From positions 186,001 through 250,000 of the forward strand of contig NZ_JAODAB010000002.1 in the NCBI RefSeq assembly GCF_025336485.1: 64,000 bases of DNA. The letters run 5' to 3'. Below are positions 8,394 through 19,943 of this stretch, in pieces. Below the pieces are notes generated by a model that did not search any database, was not told the DNA's origin, and saw nothing but the letters and a program-made list of their open reading frames with translations. Source of the DNA: Pseudomonas citri. Its GTDB lineage: Bacteria; Pseudomonadota; Gammaproteobacteria; Pseudomonadales; Pseudomonadaceae. Within the stretch, counting starts at the first letter, position 1, and every line of letters begins with the position of its first letter. The position numbers were made by a program, and so were the translations under genes.

Positions 8394-9625
8394 TGCGAAT
8401 CTCCTTTCGCCGAACGATAGGACATCCAAAAATATATCATATACATCACCGCATATCCGATTGAATAAGACCACAGAGCGGCATCAATTTCCGGGGAAAA
8501 CATGAAGCATAGGCATGTAAACAAAAGCAAACTTACCTGCCACAACAAGTCCAGCTTCTGCTTTTGCGCAATATAAATTGTATAACTTAGCGGACTTACA
8601 ACAAATCTCATGAAAAATAACGGAATCAGTAGCACCGCATAGCGTCCTGACTCTGTCCACTCTTGGCCAAATAGTAAGCCGAAGATCCATTCACCCACCA
8701 ATGCAAAAATCCCGAACGGAACTATAGCAAGTGATACCAACACGAAGAACGTCCTCAAGAATACTCGATAACAATTCCCTTGCGTTCTAAAATCACGTGC
8801 TGCCTGTTCTTTGAAAACATCAAGCACCGAAGCTGCCAATAAAGAAATAGGCGCGCCCATCATTTTTAACGTCAACGCAAACCAACCTGCTGCCTCGCTT
8901 CCAAACCGGGCAGCAATGAATATAACCGGAAGCTGGCTCGCAGCGGTGTTCAAAAGATCAGCAGGAAGCGAGAACTTTGGAAAGTTCTTATGCCGATATG
9001 CCGCCTCCTTCACAGACAACCAGCCCGAGCTAATGCTGCCCCTCAGCCAGGCACTGTTAATCCAGAACAATGAAAGGCACGTCGCTGTAATGACCCCGAT
9101 TACTTGGCCGTGAATCAAACCCGAAACGCCCTGAGAAAAATAGGCGGCAACGACTTGTGCAACCGCAATACACGCCGCCAGGCTGATTCGAGAAATGCCA
9201 AGCTTATTGAACGCTTGCTGATAGGTCAGCAACGACAATACGACCTTATTCATCCCTATGCCAAAAATCACAGCAACAATCGACACCCAGAATATAGAAA
9301 TCACAGGCGGCAATTTATAGAAAATTCCATCCCACAATATAGCGGCACCGACGATCCCCAACGAGGTGAATACCGCAATCATGAAGATAAGTTTGAGTAT
9401 CGCCTGAACTTCATACGCCTCACTGCAGTTAAAAATCGCCATTTCATAACGACCTGTAATAGCAACTGCAGCTATTGTAGCAAATGATAGCCAGACACTA
9501 AATTCACCGAGATCGGCAGGTGTGTAAAGGCGAACAAGAAGGAGCATGACCCCCATCGTGATGAGCTGAGCTCCAATCGTGCCCAGTAGGACACGAGCGA
9601 TACGCCCAAAGAAACTAGCGCTCAT
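8390..9625 (-). CDS. wzx: O-antigen flippase (Wzx, MATE/MOP superfamily)
   Basis: About 411 residues, almost entirely hydrophobic, with roughly 12 membrane segments and the polysaccharide-biosynthesis flippase pattern ([20 protein letters not shown] at the N-terminus, [13 protein letters not shown] near the middle). It would carry the undecaprenyl-linked O-unit across the inner membrane. The start at 9625 is preceded by GGGAGAAG 8 bases upstream; it overlaps the end of wzy by 11 bases and its stop overlaps hisH by ATGA. Wzx proteins diverge strongly, so the call rests on topology and on its position between wzy and hisH. Confidence 0.85.
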   Translation of the reverse strand: MSASFFGRIARVLLGTIGAQLITMGVMLLLVRLYTPADLGEFSVWLSFATIAAVAITGRYEMAIFNCSEAYEVQAILKLIFMIAVFTSLGIVGAAILWDGIFYKLPPVISIFWVSIVAVIFGIGMNKVVLSLLTYQQAFNKLGISRISLAACIAVAQVVAAYFSQGVSGLIHGQVIGVITATCLSLFWINSAWLRGSISSGWLSVKEAAYRHKNFPKFSLPADLLNTAASQLPVIFIAARFGSEAAGWFALTLKMMGAPISLLAASVLDVFKEQAARDFRTQGNCYRVFLRTFFVLVSLAIVPFGIFALVGEWIFGLLFGQEWTESGRYAVLLIPLFFMRFVVSPLSYTIYIAQKQKLDLLWQVSLLLFTCLCFMFSPEIDAALWSYSIGYAVMYMIYFWMSYRSAKGDSQ

Positions 9626-10937
9626 TGAATTTACTTCTCCCTGGGGTAAAGGGCAAGGAGACAAGCACAATGAACCCTAGCATAAAGAACACACCGGACC
9701 CCATTAACACAGTCAAAAGCGATTGTTCCAAGATCTTTGTCGCAAAGAGAAGCGCAACAGGGATCGTGAGGAAGGCGACATAGCGCATGTACAATAAATT
9801 CAACAGCAGCACAACCCCGCTTACAAACAGGGATTCAACGGCGACCCCGACATATTTAGCCTGCAAATAAGCAATAGCAAAAAAATTTACGTTGGCATTC
9901 AAACTCGGATTATCGAAAATTTCTCGCCCAATTCGAAAAGTCAATGGCTCTGACTTCGCCCCCCCCACAACAGAACTAAGAAGGGTATCACTATAGAAAT
10001 TATAACCAAACAATAAAACAAAATTATCCACAGCCCCTAACAACGTTGAGGGAACGATGAATGCACGACGCACGAGATAGTCATTCAGATATGAATAACC
10101 AAACAACTCAAATTCAAGCGCTCCAGCCAACAGAAATATAATTGCACCAGACAACAACCAATAAATTTTTACACTACCGTATCGCCTAAAGTACTGCATG
10201 AAAAGATAAATAAGCAATAGCACCATAAACGGATATTTTTGACCAAATGCACCCCACAACACAAAGGCATTTGCCAAACCTAGCAGCATGTATATACGCG
10301 ATTTCTGGTAGACACCCCATGCAAAAAGCACAGGAAAAAATGCCTGCGTGCCTATGGATGCGAGATAACCTCCAGCCGAACCCGCTTGGAATACATCACG
10401 CGCCATGGCTCTTCGCACGTACTGATCAGAAAAGCTAAAAGAAAAATAACTTGCACTTTTTAAAAAAATAAAAACAAGCACTAAAATATTGGCAAATGCT
10501 AGAACTGCCAAACACTTTCGACTTACTACATTACTTTGCCTACTTTGACTTTCGTAAAATCTAATTTTATTCGCGAAAGCGATTATCATCACCCCAAACA
10601 TCACACCCAGTGACACACCATCCCATGGCTTCGCATAGGGTGAAAAAATATTTGCGGCATTCAGAACAAGGGCATGGGGTACTACTACGAGAAAAAGTAG
10701 ACTGACGATAAAATCTCCTGGCCGCTCCACGCGCGCCCCACACAGCAACGCACATATCGAAGCCAGAACTGCCAGGTAAACTATCAGCCCGAAATCGATA
10801 TGTTTTGCCGCAGCCCCCATGGATTCATGAAGTACATAAACATAGCTATTGTTCACCCATACCAAGGTCAGAAAATAGATGAAAAACAGCAAAGCATTCG
10901 ACAATATCGACCTATCGAGACGGGCTGATAAATACAT
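9615..10937 (-). CDS. wzy: Probable O-antigen polymerase (Wzy)
   Basis: About 440 residues with 10-12 predicted membrane helices and a large periplasmic-type loop between residues 290 and 350 ([18 protein letters not shown] region). No motif is shared widely in this family. The assignment comes from topology, low GC and its place between wbpE and wzx, as in the O5 cluster. It would join O-units in the periplasm, with chain length set by Wzz. ATG at 10937 (MYLSARLDR) is preferred over a TTG 15 bases upstream that overlaps wbpE. Confidence 0.75.
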   Translation of the reverse strand: MYLSARLDRSILSNALLFFIYFLTLVWVNNSYVYVLHESMGAAAKHIDFGLIVYLAVLASICALLCGARVERPGDFIVSLLFLVVVPHALVLNAANIFSPYAKPWDGVSLGVMFGVMIIAFANKIRFYESQSRQSNVVSRKCLAVLAFANILVLVFIFLKSASYFSFSFSDQYVRRAMARDVFQAGSAGGYLASIGTQAFFPVLFAWGVYQKSRIYMLLGLANAFVLWGAFGQKYPFMVLLLIYLFMQYFRRYGSVKIYWLLSGAIIFLLAGALEFELFGYSYLNDYLVRRAFIVPSTLLGAVDNFVLLFGYNFYSDTLLSSVVGGAKSEPLTFRIGREIFDNPSLNANVNFFAIAYLQAKYVGVAVESLFVSGVVLLLNLLYMRYVAFLTIPVALLFATKILEQSLLTVLMGSGVFFMLGFIVLVSLPFTPGRSKFNER

Positions 10938-10941
10938 AATA

Positions 10942-12024
10942 TTATCCCGCAATAGCTGCAGCGATTTCCATTACAGACGCCTCATCCAAATATGGATGCA
11001 TCGGTAGGCTCACCACTTGCGTTGCAACTTCATCACCAACCGGCAGAGATACCGAAGAATCAGCTACTGCGGGCTGTTTGTTAAGCGGAATTGGATAATG
11101 AACAGCAGTTGGGATCCCTGCTGCTTTCAATTTTTCCTGAACAGTGTCGCGATCTTGTACGCATATCGTATATTGAGCGTAGGCACTCACATTCTGTTCA
11201 GCGATGTATGGAATGCTGTTTACTCCTGCCGTATTCAACGCAACGTCATACCATTTAGCTACTTGCTGACGCAGCGCAATCTCCTCTTCGAAGATTTCAA
11301 GCTTAGGCAGCAGAATGGCCGCTTGCAGGGTATCCAGCCGGCTGTTCACCCCAACCCGGATGTGGTGATAACGGCGATCCTGGCCGTGCCGGGCAACCTG
11401 GCGAATAACGGTGGCCAACGCTTCATCATTGGTAAAGATCGCGCCGCCATCGCCATAGCAACCCAACGGCTTGCTAGGGAAGAAGCTGGTGCAGGAAACG
11501 GTCGTAAGGTTGCACGAGCGCTTGCCTTTGTACGAAGCACCAAAGCTTTGCGCTGCGTCCTCGATCACTGGAATGCCGTATTTGGCAGCAATAGCGTTGA
11601 TCGCATCAAAGTCAGCACATTGCCCGTACAGCGATACTGGAATAATCGCCTTCGTACGTGGCGTAATCGCCGCTTCGAGCAACTGCGGATCAAGGTTGTA
11701 GGTACGTGGGTCGATGTCCACATATACAGGCTTGGCACCCAGCAGGGCGACTGTTTCGGCAGTGGCAATGTAGGTGAAGCCCGGAGTGATCACCTCGTCA
11801 CCTGGACCAATGCCCAGGGCCATCTGCACGATCTGCAGAGCATCGGTGCCGTTGGCGCAACTGATGCAGAACTTGGCGCCGACAAAGGCGGCCAGGCGCT
11901 CCTCCAGTTCCTGCACTTCTGGACCGAGAATGTACTGGCCGTGGCTTAAGACACGTTGGATGCCGGCATCAATCTTGTCCTTGATACGTGCTTGCTGACT
12001 TTTCAGGTCAATGAATTCAATCAT
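10942..12024 (-). CDS. wbpE: UDP-2-acetamido-3-keto-glucuronate aminotransferase
   Basis: A protein of 360 residues of the DegT/DnrJ/EryC1/StrS family, opening with [14 protein letters not shown]. The PLP-Lys is in [15 protein letters not shown], with the cofactor Asp in [11 protein letters not shown]. In the characterised pathway WbpE transfers an amino group from glutamate to C3 of the keto sugar made by WbpB. It is 2 bases from the acetyltransferase wbpD, and wzy follows closely. Gene order wbpA-B-C-D-E supports the specific assignment. Confidence 0.92.
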   Translation of the reverse strand: MIEFIDLKSQQARIKDKIDAGIQRVLSHGQYILGPEVQELEERLAAFVGAKFCISCANGTDALQIVQMALGIGPGDEVITPGFTYIATAETVALLGAKPVYVDIDPRTYNLDPQLLEAAITPRTKAIIPVSLYGQCADFDAINAIAAKYGIPVIEDAAQSFGASYKGKRSCNLTTVSCTSFFPSKPLGCYGDGGAIFTNDEALATVIRQVARHGQDRRYHHIRVGVNSRLDTLQAAILLPKLEIFEEEIALRQQVAKWYDVALNTAGVNSIPYIAEQNVSAYAQYTICVQDRDTVQEKLKAAGIPTAVHYPIPLNKQPAVADSSVSLPVGDEVATQVVSLPMHPYLDEASVMEIAAAIAG

Positions 12025-12026
12025 GC

Positions 12027-12602
12027 TCAGGCATCCATCTTGTTCAAAAGTTTTCCGTTCAGCACATAGCGCGCTCCCGTATGCGAGCAGAAGGCCTCGC
12101 CCTGCTCGTCCAACTGCAACTGCTCGCCAAATTCGCTCATCCAGCCAATCTGCCGTGCGGGCACACCCACCATCAATGCATAGGCAGGCACATCCTTGTT
12201 GATGACCGCGCCGGCACCGACGAAGGCATATTCACCAATGATAACGCCGCAGACGATGGTGCAATTGGCGCCAAGCGTCGCGCCCTTTTTTACCAGCGTA
12301 TCGAGGTACTGGTCCTTGCGCTCTATCAGCGAACGCGGATTATAGACATTGGTGAAGACCATGCTGGGGCCACAGAACACCCCCTCCTCCAGCGTGACAT
12401 TGTCGTATACCGAGACATTGTTCTGGATCTTGCAGCGGTCGCCGATCACGACCTTGTTCCCCACAAACACATTCTGGCCGAGAGAAACGCCGGCACCGAT
12501 CCGGGCGCCCCCACAAACATGGACAAAGTGCCAGACACGGGAGTTTTCACCGATCTGCGCGCCCTCATCGACGATCGCGCTGGGGTGCTGATAGTAATTC
12601 AT
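12027..12602 (-). CDS. wbpD: UDP-3-amino-GlcNAcA N-acetyltransferase
   Basis: A protein of 191 residues, nearly all left-handed beta-helix hexapeptide repeats (for example [40 protein letters not shown]). It uses acetyl-CoA to acetylate the C3 amine made by WbpE, giving UDP-2,3-diacetamido-glucuronic acid, the substrate of WbpI. It starts 3 bases inside the end of wbpC and ends 2 bases before wbpE. Confidence 0.92.
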   Translation of the reverse strand: MNYYQHPSAIVDEGAQIGENSRVWHFVHVCGGARIGAGVSLGQNVFVGNKVVIGDRCKIQNNVSVYDNVTLEEGVFCGPSMVFTNVYNPRSLIERKDQYLDTLVKKGATLGANCTIVCGVIIGEYAFVGAGAVINKDVPAYALMVGVPARQIGWMSEFGEQLQLDEQGEAFCSHTGARYVLNGKLLNKMDA

Positions 12603-14491
12603 GGCATCAGACTCACATTGGACTGAGGTTGATCGAAAGCACGCTGCAATTGCTCGGCAGCATAGTGCCCATAACGACTTGCACCTACCTCGTTGAGGTG
12701 GTGGCTGTCACGGTAGATGAGCAAGCCTTGCTGATAAGGCGCAGTGACGAAGAAGCTGCTGTTGGAAAAGTCCAGGAAGCGCGCTCCTGGCGTGCGCTCG
12801 ACAATGGTCTGAACTTGCTGGTTGGCAACCTGCCACTCGCGATTCAATGTCAATGGCGCCGGCAGGCCAATCTCGGTAAAGCGCCTTGCCCGTTGTACAT
12901 CTGTTTCAAACATGGGTATCTGGGCAAGCACCACAATGAGTTTATGGGCTCCTGCAGTATCGACGAGAAACTCAGCAAACGCCTTGGCGAATGCTTGGCT
13001 CTGCATCTGGTACTGCCACATGCCTGCGATGATCACCCGCTCCACCTTCGGCAACTCACGGACGACGGCCTCGATCTGCGCGCGACAAGCTTTTTGCGCC
13101 CAGGCTGGCAGGCGTTCAAAGTCGAAACCAGGGATAGGCACGCAACTGCTGGCGGTGAGCACGCGGTAAGCGACGCCCTTCTCTTCCCCCACCCGGTCGA
13201 AGAAGTAGTTCAACTGGGCAGCATGGCTATCGCCAATTACCAGGACTGACACTTCGGCATCTGCCTTACCTCGCTTGCACGCCCCCACCTGGGTGCCATG
13301 GCAAATCAGTTCTGGTGCAGCATAACGGGTGAGCTCCACAGGCAACGGAGCGACCAGCGAAGCGTTCACACGTTGCCCACCCCATACCACCAGCACGACG
13401 ACAGCACCGGCTACAGCCCACTTGGGCACCTGGCGCATCATGCCGGAAGCGTTTCTGGCGGGTGTTTCGACCAAGCGATAGGAAAGCCATGCCAGCAGTA
13501 CAGAGCTGGCCACGAAAACCGGCAACCAGGCAGCCGTCAGCTCGTACTGCCCCGTGTAATAGCGAATGAACGCCAGCACCGGCCAATGCCACAGGTACAA
13601 CGAGTAGGAAATGCCACCGATCCAGACCATGGGCCGAGTGGCCAGCAACGCGCTAACCGGACCACGTCGGGCGACGATGAGCAACCCTGCCGCGACACAA
13701 GGCAGGATAGACCAGAAGCCTGGGAAGTGTTGCTTATCGATAGCCAGCACCGCCCAAGCCAGCAGGATTGCGCCCAGTCCCCCGAACACGCTTGCAAGCA
13801 ACATGGGTAGCTCACGCTGGCGCATCAGTAAGGCAACGATGGCACCGACCATGAACTCGGGAATCCGTGCCGACAGGGAAAAGTACATCCCATCTTGCGA
13901 TTCGCCCAGCCCACGGTAACCACTCCAGGCAAACAGACTGGCGGCTAGCAAGGCAAACACCACGAGACGCCATTGCTTTGGCAAGCAAATGACCAGCACT
14001 GGGAAGAACAGATAGAACTGCATCTCGATGGCCAAGGACCAGGTATGCAGAAGCGGCAACTCATCGGCCCGCGGCGCGAAATAACTGCCGAAGCCAGCGA
14101 AGTACTGGTTGCTGGTAAACAGCGCCGAGGACTTCAGGCTGGCGAGGAAAAATGCAAAGTCATCAGGCACAAACAGAAACGCTGACAGCGCACACACTAC
14201 CACCAGCATGACGAAATACGCCGGCAGAATGCGCTTGATGCGGCTGGCATAGAATGAAACGAGATCGACCTTGTCGCTTCGCTCGGTCAACAATGCCGTT
14301 ATGATGAAGCCAGAGATGACAAAAAAGATGTCGACGCCAACATAGCCGGCTTTCAGCCAGCCACTATTGGCGTGATAAAGCATGACCGCTAGCACTGCGA
14401 TTGCACGCAAGCCCTGAATATCGAAACGAATACTACGCGCGTGGCGCATCGCACCCGCTTTGTTTGGCTTGTTGAAATTATCGTTCGACAC
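12599..14491 (-). CDS. wbpC: Membrane O-acyltransferase with SGNH domain (WbpC-like)
   Basis: A protein of 630 residues. The first 370 hold an acyltransferase-3 membrane domain: [19 protein letters not shown] with its His, then [15 protein letters not shown] and about ten helices. The last 230 form an SGNH domain with GDSHAAQL and the C-terminal RDSHHLN motif. Such OafA-type proteins acetylate sugars of O-antigen, probably on the periplasmic side. Position between wbpB and wbpD is that of wbpC. The GTG start at 14491 is used; an ATG at 14449 ([10 protein letters not shown]) is also possible. Confidence 0.85.
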   Translation of the reverse strand: MSNDNFNKPNKAGAMRHARSIRFDIQGLRAIAVLAVMLYHANSGWLKAGYVGVDIFFVISGFIITALLTERSDKVDLVSFYASRIKRILPAYFVMLVVVCALSAFLFVPDDFAFFLASLKSSALFTSNQYFAGFGSYFAPRADELPLLHTWSLAIEMQFYLFFPVLVICLPKQWRLVVFALLAASLFAWSGYRGLGESQDGMYFSLSARIPEFMVGAIVALLMRQRELPMLLASVFGGLGAILLAWAVLAIDKQHFPGFWSILPCVAAGLLIVARRGPVSALLATRPMVWIGGISYSLYLWHWPVLAFIRYYTGQYELTAAWLPVFVASSVLLAWLSYRLVETPARNASGMMRQVPKWAVAGAVVVLVVWGGQRVNASLVAPLPVELTRYAAPELICHGTQVGACKRGKADAEVSVLVIGDSHAAQLNYFFDRVGEEKGVAYRVLTASSCVPIPGFDFERLPAWAQKACRAQIEAVVRELPKVERVIIAGMWQYQMQSQAFAKAFAEFLVDTAGAHKLIVVLAQIPMFETDVQRARRFTEIGLPAPLTLNREWQVANQQVQTIVERTPGARFLDFSNSSFFVTAPYQQGLLIYRDSHHLNEVGASRYGHYAAEQLQRAFDQPQSNVSLMP

Positions 14492-14560
14492 GTTGACTCG
14501 CGATCCTGCTTTAGAAACTTGAAAATGGGTGGCGCAAAGCCACCCGTATTGTCTCGCAGG

Positions 14561-15583
<1,023 letters not shown>

Positions 15584-16897
15584 TCAGGCTTTGATGATGT
15601 GCGTGGCCGGGATGCGGTATTTACCACGGCTGTCAATGATCAGTTTGGCCTTGGACTCGATCAACTCATAGTCGAACTTGTCATGGTCGGTCGCCAGGAC
15701 GACTGCATCGAAGCTTGCCAGGTTCTCGGCAGTCAGCGGCTCGCTGTCCAGTTCGAAGTGATGCTCGCGCATTTTCGGGAATTGCGGCACATGTGGGTCG
15801 CTGTACGCGACGACACCGCCCTTGGCCTCGATGAGTTCCATGATCTCCACGGAGGGCGACTCACGCATGTCGTCGACGTTTTTCTTGTAGGCAATGCCCA
15901 ATATCAGGATGCGGCTGCCCTTGAGCGCCTTGCCCGATTCGTTCAGGCCATCCATCAGCTTGTTTAACACGTACTCAGGCATCGCCTGGTTGACTTCACC
16001 GGACAGCTCGATGAAGCGGGTGTGCAGGCCGTATTCGCGCGCCTTCCAAGTCAGGTAAAAGGGATCGATTGGAATGCAGTGGCCGCCCAGGCCAGGGCCT
16101 GGGTAGTAAGGGGTGAAACCGAACGGCTTGGTTGCCGCGGCATCGACCACTTCGAAGATGTCGATACCCATGCGGTCGGCGACGATCTTCATTTCGTTGA
16201 CCAGACCGATGTTCACCGCGCGATGGATGTTTTCCAGCAGCTTGGTCATCTCGGCAGCTTTGGTGGAGCTGACCCGTACAACCTGATCAATGGCTTGCTC
16301 GTACAGGGCAACACCGACTTCCAGGCATTTTGGCGTATGGCCACCGATGACCTTTGGAATGGTGCGGGTTTCGAAGTTCGGATTGCCCGGGTCCTCACGC
16401 TCTGGCGAGTAGACCAGAAAGATGTTCTCACCGACTACCAAGCCACCTTCCTGTACGCGTGGCAGCAACTCTTCTTCTGTCGTGCCAGGATAAGTGGTGC
16501 TTTCAAGAGAAACGACCTGCCCCGCCCTTAGGTAAGGTTTGATTGCATCAGTAGTATTTATCACGAAACTCATATCCGGCTCGCGATACTTATTTAACGG
16601 CGTAGGCACACAAAGAATCAGTGCATCGCATTCAGGCACCCGAGTAAAATCGGTAGTCGCTTCAAACCCACTTTGGCAAGCGACCTCAATTTTTTCGCCT
16701 GGAATGTGCTCAATGTAGCTCTTACCTGAATTCAACAGACTGACTTTTGAACTATCGATGTCGAGTCCAATCACTTTAAACCCAATCGCATTATAACGTA
16801 GCATCAAAGGCAGGCCGACGTATCCAAGACCGACGATACCGATAACGGCCTTTTTTTCTTTGAATTTGGCGACGCTCGCCTGCTTTATGCTCGACAT
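15584..16897 (-). CDS. wbpA: UDP-GlcNAc 6-dehydrogenase
   Basis: A protein of 437 residues of the UDP-glucose/GDP-mannose dehydrogenase family. It shows the NAD loop [14 protein letters not shown], the nucleophilic Cys in [14 protein letters not shown] and the C-terminal UDP-binding domain ([18 protein letters not shown]). It makes UDP-GlcNAcA, the first step toward diacetamido-uronic acids. I take ATG 16897 ([11 protein letters not shown]), with GGAG about 8 bases upstream, over the ATG 12 bases earlier. It opens the main O-antigen transcript, separated from wzz by about 0.6 kb. Confidence 0.94.
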   Translation of the reverse strand: MSSIKQASVAKFKEKKAVIGIVGLGYVGLPLMLRYNAIGFKVIGLDIDSSKVSLLNSGKSYIEHIPGEKIEVACQSGFEATTDFTRVPECDALILCVPTPLNKYREPDMSFVINTTDAIKPYLRAGQVVSLESTTYPGTTEEELLPRVQEGGLVVGENIFLVYSPEREDPGNPNFETRTIPKVIGGHTPKCLEVGVALYEQAIDQVVRVSSTKAAEMTKLLENIHRAVNIGLVNEMKIVADRMGIDIFEVVDAAATKPFGFTPYYPGPGLGGHCIPIDPFYLTWKAREYGLHTRFIELSGEVNQAMPEYVLNKLMDGLNESGKALKGSRILILGIAYKKNVDDMRESPSVEIMELIEAKGGVVAYSDPHVPQFPKMREHHFELDSEPLTAENLASFDAVVLATDHDKFDYELIESKAKLIIDSRGKYRIPATHIIKA

Positions 16898-17405
16898 CCA
16901 ACTCTCCATTTAACTTTTCAAAATCATCTAATTGTTAGAGGCCTGATCCAGGCTCAGCTTCTACCATAACGGCTGCTAAAGCCCTTACCTACCTACGAGA
17001 CTGACGCTGAGCGCTGTCATTTCATTCCTTTCGCGCTTCCAGACCTCGCAAATGGTACGGTGTCTACTCCCAAGCCTAACGCTCATCCCCAACGCCGCAC
17101 GGTTTGTCGCCGACAACCGCTAGCACATGTTCACCACCAAGCCATCACAGACCGCCATTATGCCCGTTACGTAATAAAATGGCTTTCTCGGATTGTACAT
17201 TCATGAGCGCCCAACTTGCTTTCATCGGTTTTTCATTAGCTAGCTTGGCTTTTTTGCCATCACTATAGCATCAATCACTGAGCGCCTGTGCATCAAGCAG
17301 CCCTCCTCCCCCTAGCAGCCTGGATGATAACTCTAATATCACTCATCGATCTCATTGGCAGCCCAATAACTCATCCTCGCTCCGATAGCGCTTGTTTCAT
17401 CTATC
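16898..17405. other. Gene-free spacer between wbpA and the wzz terminator
   Basis: About 500 bases with no convincing reading frame on either strand. Base composition is lower in GC than the neighbours. Because a terminator closes wzz at its right end, a promoter for wbpA and the rest of the cluster should lie here on the minus strand. I could not pick a single convincing -35/-10 pair, and no JUMPstart/ops element (GGCGGTAG core) was seen. Confidence 0.5.
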
Positions 17406-17451
17406 AACAAAAAGCCCATCCTTACAAAGATAGTCTTTATAAAGACGGGCT
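17406..17451 (-). terminator. Strong intrinsic terminator of wzz
   Basis: On the minus strand, 70 bases after the wzz stop, two 18-base arms (17434-17451 and 17413-17430) pair along their whole length with three G-U wobbles around a CTA loop, and TTTTGTT follows. It has the form of a rho-independent terminator and separates wzz from wbpA. Confidence 0.85.
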
Positions 17452-17522
17452 CAAACATAGCTGCTCGACAACGATCATCGCAACAGGAATATCTAATTCT
17501 TACTGTTAATCATGCCAGCGAC

Positions 17523-18566
17523 TCATTTCTCTTTGGTTCGACTTATAACAACTCGAATCAAAGCCATGAAACCACCTAACAAGCCCCCCATAATGACACC
17601 CAACAATAAGATCAACATTCTCCTTGGTTTAATCGGACTCTCCGGCACCTCAACACTACCATCCTGTCGATAAACCAAAATACGCTCAGGATCAATATTC
17701 AGCTTGCGGTAAAAGTTATAACGCATCTGCAAGGTTCGCAAATCAGATATAAATGCGTCATCAGAAGCCCTCGACTCCAGCGCATTGATCTCGGCAGCCA
17801 AAGCCTTACTACCCCGCTGATAATCCATTTTACTTGCAGCCTCAACAGTAATATCTACGGCTGCCGAGGAGTTTATTGTTGGTGTTGTCAAGCCAATCGC
17901 CTCGGCGATTTTTAATGCCTCTCGCAACTGCTGAATCCGATCCTCACGTACCCGCTGTGCGGTCTCACGCAAGCTCACGATTCGCTGTTCCAGGTTGCGA
18001 GCCTTCACGATCGCCTCAGTCGTGACGTTCTTGATCAGCTCCGACTCTGCCGCATCACTAGCACGCTGTACGTAAATCTTCGTCCATTCAGTGACACGAA
18101 CAGGGTCACCACCCTGGACAGTCACCGAATAGCGGTCCGGCGTATCTTTTCCCGGCCCTTTGATCACCAACTCGCGAGAGAAGCGCTCGTATATGCGATC
18201 GAGCGCCCCTTCCCGCTGAGACTCGTCGAGAGAGGGAAGATAGACTTGATTAAAGAACGCTTGACGAAGAGATTCAGCTTGCAGGTTCCGAGCGAATACA
18301 TCGTAAACATAATTAATGGAGTACGGTTCCAGCTCAGTGCTTTTCCCCCGCCCATAATTCAGCTCAGCAATACCATTCTGAGTAGGCGGCATAATGAAGA
18401 GCTTGGCTTCATAGACAGGCTTGCTGCGGAACGCATAGGCGGCTGCGCCAGCGGTGACCAAAAGAGTAATGATCAGGATCAGCCATTTCTGAGCCCACAA
18501 CCCACGCGCAAGCGCAATCAGATCGATCTCATCGGCACTATTGGCTTCAATACGATTATTCTGCAT
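17523..18566 (-). CDS. wzz: O-antigen chain-length determinant
   Basis: A protein of 347 residues with the Wzz plan: short cytoplasmic N-terminus, membrane helix at about 28-46, a long alpha-helical periplasmic domain, and a second helix at about 320-343 preceded by the proline-rich PESPIKPRRM. It sets the modal length of O-antigen made by Wzy. It lies between ihfB and wbpA, as in P. aeruginosa. Its own terminator follows, so it may be expressed apart from the wbp genes. Confidence 0.93.
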   Translation of the reverse strand: MQNNRIEANSADEIDLIALARGLWAQKWLILIITLLVTAGAAAYAFRSKPVYEAKLFIMPPTQNGIAELNYGRGKSTELEPYSINYVYDVFARNLQAESLRQAFFNQVYLPSLDESQREGALDRIYERFSRELVIKGPGKDTPDRYSVTVQGGDPVRVTEWTKIYVQRASDAAESELIKNVTTEAIVKARNLEQRIVSLRETAQRVREDRIQQLREALKIAEAIGLTTPTINSSAAVDITVEAASKMDYQRGSKALAAEINALESRASDDAFISDLRTLQMRYNFYRKLNIDPERILVYRQDGSVEVPESPIKPRRMLILLLGVIMGGLLGGFMALIRVVISRTKEK

Positions 18567-18658
18567 CCATGACCTCGCTCCCTTTCTTCAACATTGCGTT
18601 TGCAGACAAACCATACGCATTAAAAGGCAAGACGGGCACGTCCCCGGCAGACACAGCG

Positions 18659-18687
18659 ATAAAATGAATCAAATTAACTAAAGACAA
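18659..18687 (-). promoter_or_regulatory. Possible sigma-70 promoter upstream of wzz
   Basis: On the minus strand TTGTCT (18682-18687) and TTTTAT (18659-18664) are 17 bases apart, about 95 bases before the wzz start. Each hexamer matches the consensus at 4 of 6 positions. This is a weak prediction in an AT-rich gap. Confidence 0.3.
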
Positions 18688-18756
18688 AAATATACCCTAA
18701 GTCAGAAAAATTTTAGAAGCGATCCTTACTCCAAGACTACAGGGTTCAAACATCCA

Positions 18757-18981
18757 TTATTTCAACCGCCGACGCATCCCCCAGGACCACACGAGCAAGG
18801 GCCCGATCATCATGCCGACGAGAAATGCCAGCAACACAAAAAACGAAACAGGAAGTTGCGGGGCTGACCAGCCCAGGAACAGCAGCGCGACAGGCTGATT
18901 ATTCTCAAGCACGAACAACACGACAGCCGCCGCGACGAGCACGAAGGTTACGACAAGAGCCAAACGCTTAAAGTTCCACAT
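18757..18981 (-). CDS. LapA-domain (DUF1049) small membrane protein
   Basis: A protein of 74 residues with two membrane helices (about 5-25 and 38-62) separated by FLGWSAPQLPVS and a basic C-terminus, RRRLK. This is the LapA/YciS fold, whose E. coli member helps tune LPS synthesis together with LapB. No lapB follows here. The start at 18981 (MWNFKRLAL) has GAGG upstream; a longer in-frame start would overlap ihfB. It lies 26 bases after ihfB and is probably co-transcribed with it. Confidence 0.85.
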   Translation of the reverse strand: MWNFKRLALVVTFVLVAAAVVLFVLENNQPVALLFLGWSAPQLPVSFFVLLAFLVGMMIGPLLVWSWGMRRRLK

Positions 18982-19007
18982 GAAAACCTCTTTTTGGGAG
19001 CGCCTCG

Positions 19008-19307
19008 TCAAAGATCACCACCCTCCTCTTCTTCATTCACACGATCCCTAAGCTCCTTACCCGGCTTGAAATGAGGGACGAACTTCCCGTCAAGACTGAC
19101 GGACTGCCCGGTCTTCGGATTACGCCCCACCCGCGGCGCACGGTAATGCAGGGAAAAGCTGCCGAAACCACGGATTTCAATACGATCCCCGGTCGCCAGG
19201 CATTGTGACATCTGCTCAAGCATGGTCTTGATAGCTAGCTCCACGTCCTTGGACGAGAGCAGCCCTTGATGGGTGACAATTCGCTCGATCAACTCCGACT
19301 TCGTCAT
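19008..19307 (-). CDS. ihfB: Integration host factor beta subunit
   Basis: A protein of 99 residues of the HU/IHF family. It opens with [15 protein letters not shown] and has the [21 protein letters not shown] arm, where the Pro intercalates into DNA. IHF bends DNA at promoters and recombination sites as an alpha-beta heterodimer. The order rpsA - ihfB - wzz is conserved in pseudomonads. An acidic tail (NEEEEGGDL) ends the protein. Confidence 0.96.
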   Translation of the reverse strand: MTKSELIERIVTHQGLLSSKDVELAIKTMLEQMSQCLATGDRIEIRGFGSFSLHYRAPRVGRNPKTGQSVSLDGKFVPHFKPGKELRDRVNEEEEGGDL

Positions 19308-19447
19308 GTTTTTCCCTTCTTTTTCAAGCAGCTAGGAAAATCGCTTCAAAGGTTTTAGCACGCCCGGAGGAATTTGAACAGCCTGAGTATTGACATACAT
19401 CGCCAGCGCCTTGCCTGCCCCTTTTTCGTGCAGATCAAGAATTGTTC

Positions 19448-19726
19448 CTATCGGCACATAACCAGCATCGTGCGAGTCACATAACCTGCCGGATTGAAGC
19501 CAAAGGGGTATGGATCCTCATCCTTTGCATCATCAGATCGGGTAATCACTTTGTAGCCGGCACCCTTACATTCTTTCGCAGCGCGCTTGTAGCACCTCTC
19601 CCAGCCAGAGCCCAACCCTGAGCAGTCGATTTCAATACCACTGACGCCGCGCACAGCATGGGTTTTGGCGTTTGTGGAACAACCGGACAACATCAGCGAG
19701 AGCAACAGAAAGAAAATTTTGTTCAT
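19448..19726 (-). CDS. Small putative lipoprotein
   Basis: A protein of 92 residues with a signal peptide and lipobox LMLSGC (Cys 16), so probably lipidated. The mature part has four further Cys residues (CSGL, CYKRAA, CKGAGY, the last at the C-terminal MCR) and YKVITRSDD, typical of small pseudomonad lipoproteins of unknown role. It sits between rpsA and ihfB on the same strand. Confidence 0.75.
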   Translation of the reverse strand: MNKIFFLLLSLMLSGCSTNAKTHAVRGVSGIEIDCSGLGSGWERCYKRAAKECKGAGYKVITRSDDAKDEDPYPFGFNPAGYVTRTMLVMCR

Positions 19727-19896
19727 TCAAATCCTTCAAGCCAGAGACTCGACTCGACAACCACTTCAAGTCTAAGCGTAGCCCTCAAACAACCGACAAC
19801 ACACTTAATCAAGAGACAGCATTTTAGACAGATTGGTTTCAAAGCGAACCACTGACGGGTCGCGGCGCAGCCAAAAGATCCCGATAAATCAAAGCC

Positions 19897-19928
19897 AAAA
19901 AAAAGGGCGACCGAAGTCGCCCTTTTTT
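19897..19928 (-). terminator. Intrinsic terminator of rpsA
   Basis: A GGGCGAC/GTCGCCC stem with a short loop is flanked by AAAAAA on one side and TTTTTT on the other, 15 bases after the rpsA stop. The T-tract is present for both strands, but only the minus strand has a gene reading into it. Confidence 0.92.
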
Positions 19929-19943
19929 ACAGAACGCCAGAAC

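Noticed and set aside
16898..18756. JUMPstart/ops element for RfaH upstream of the O-antigen genes
   Set aside because: No GGCGGTAG core was found on the minus strand in either gap.
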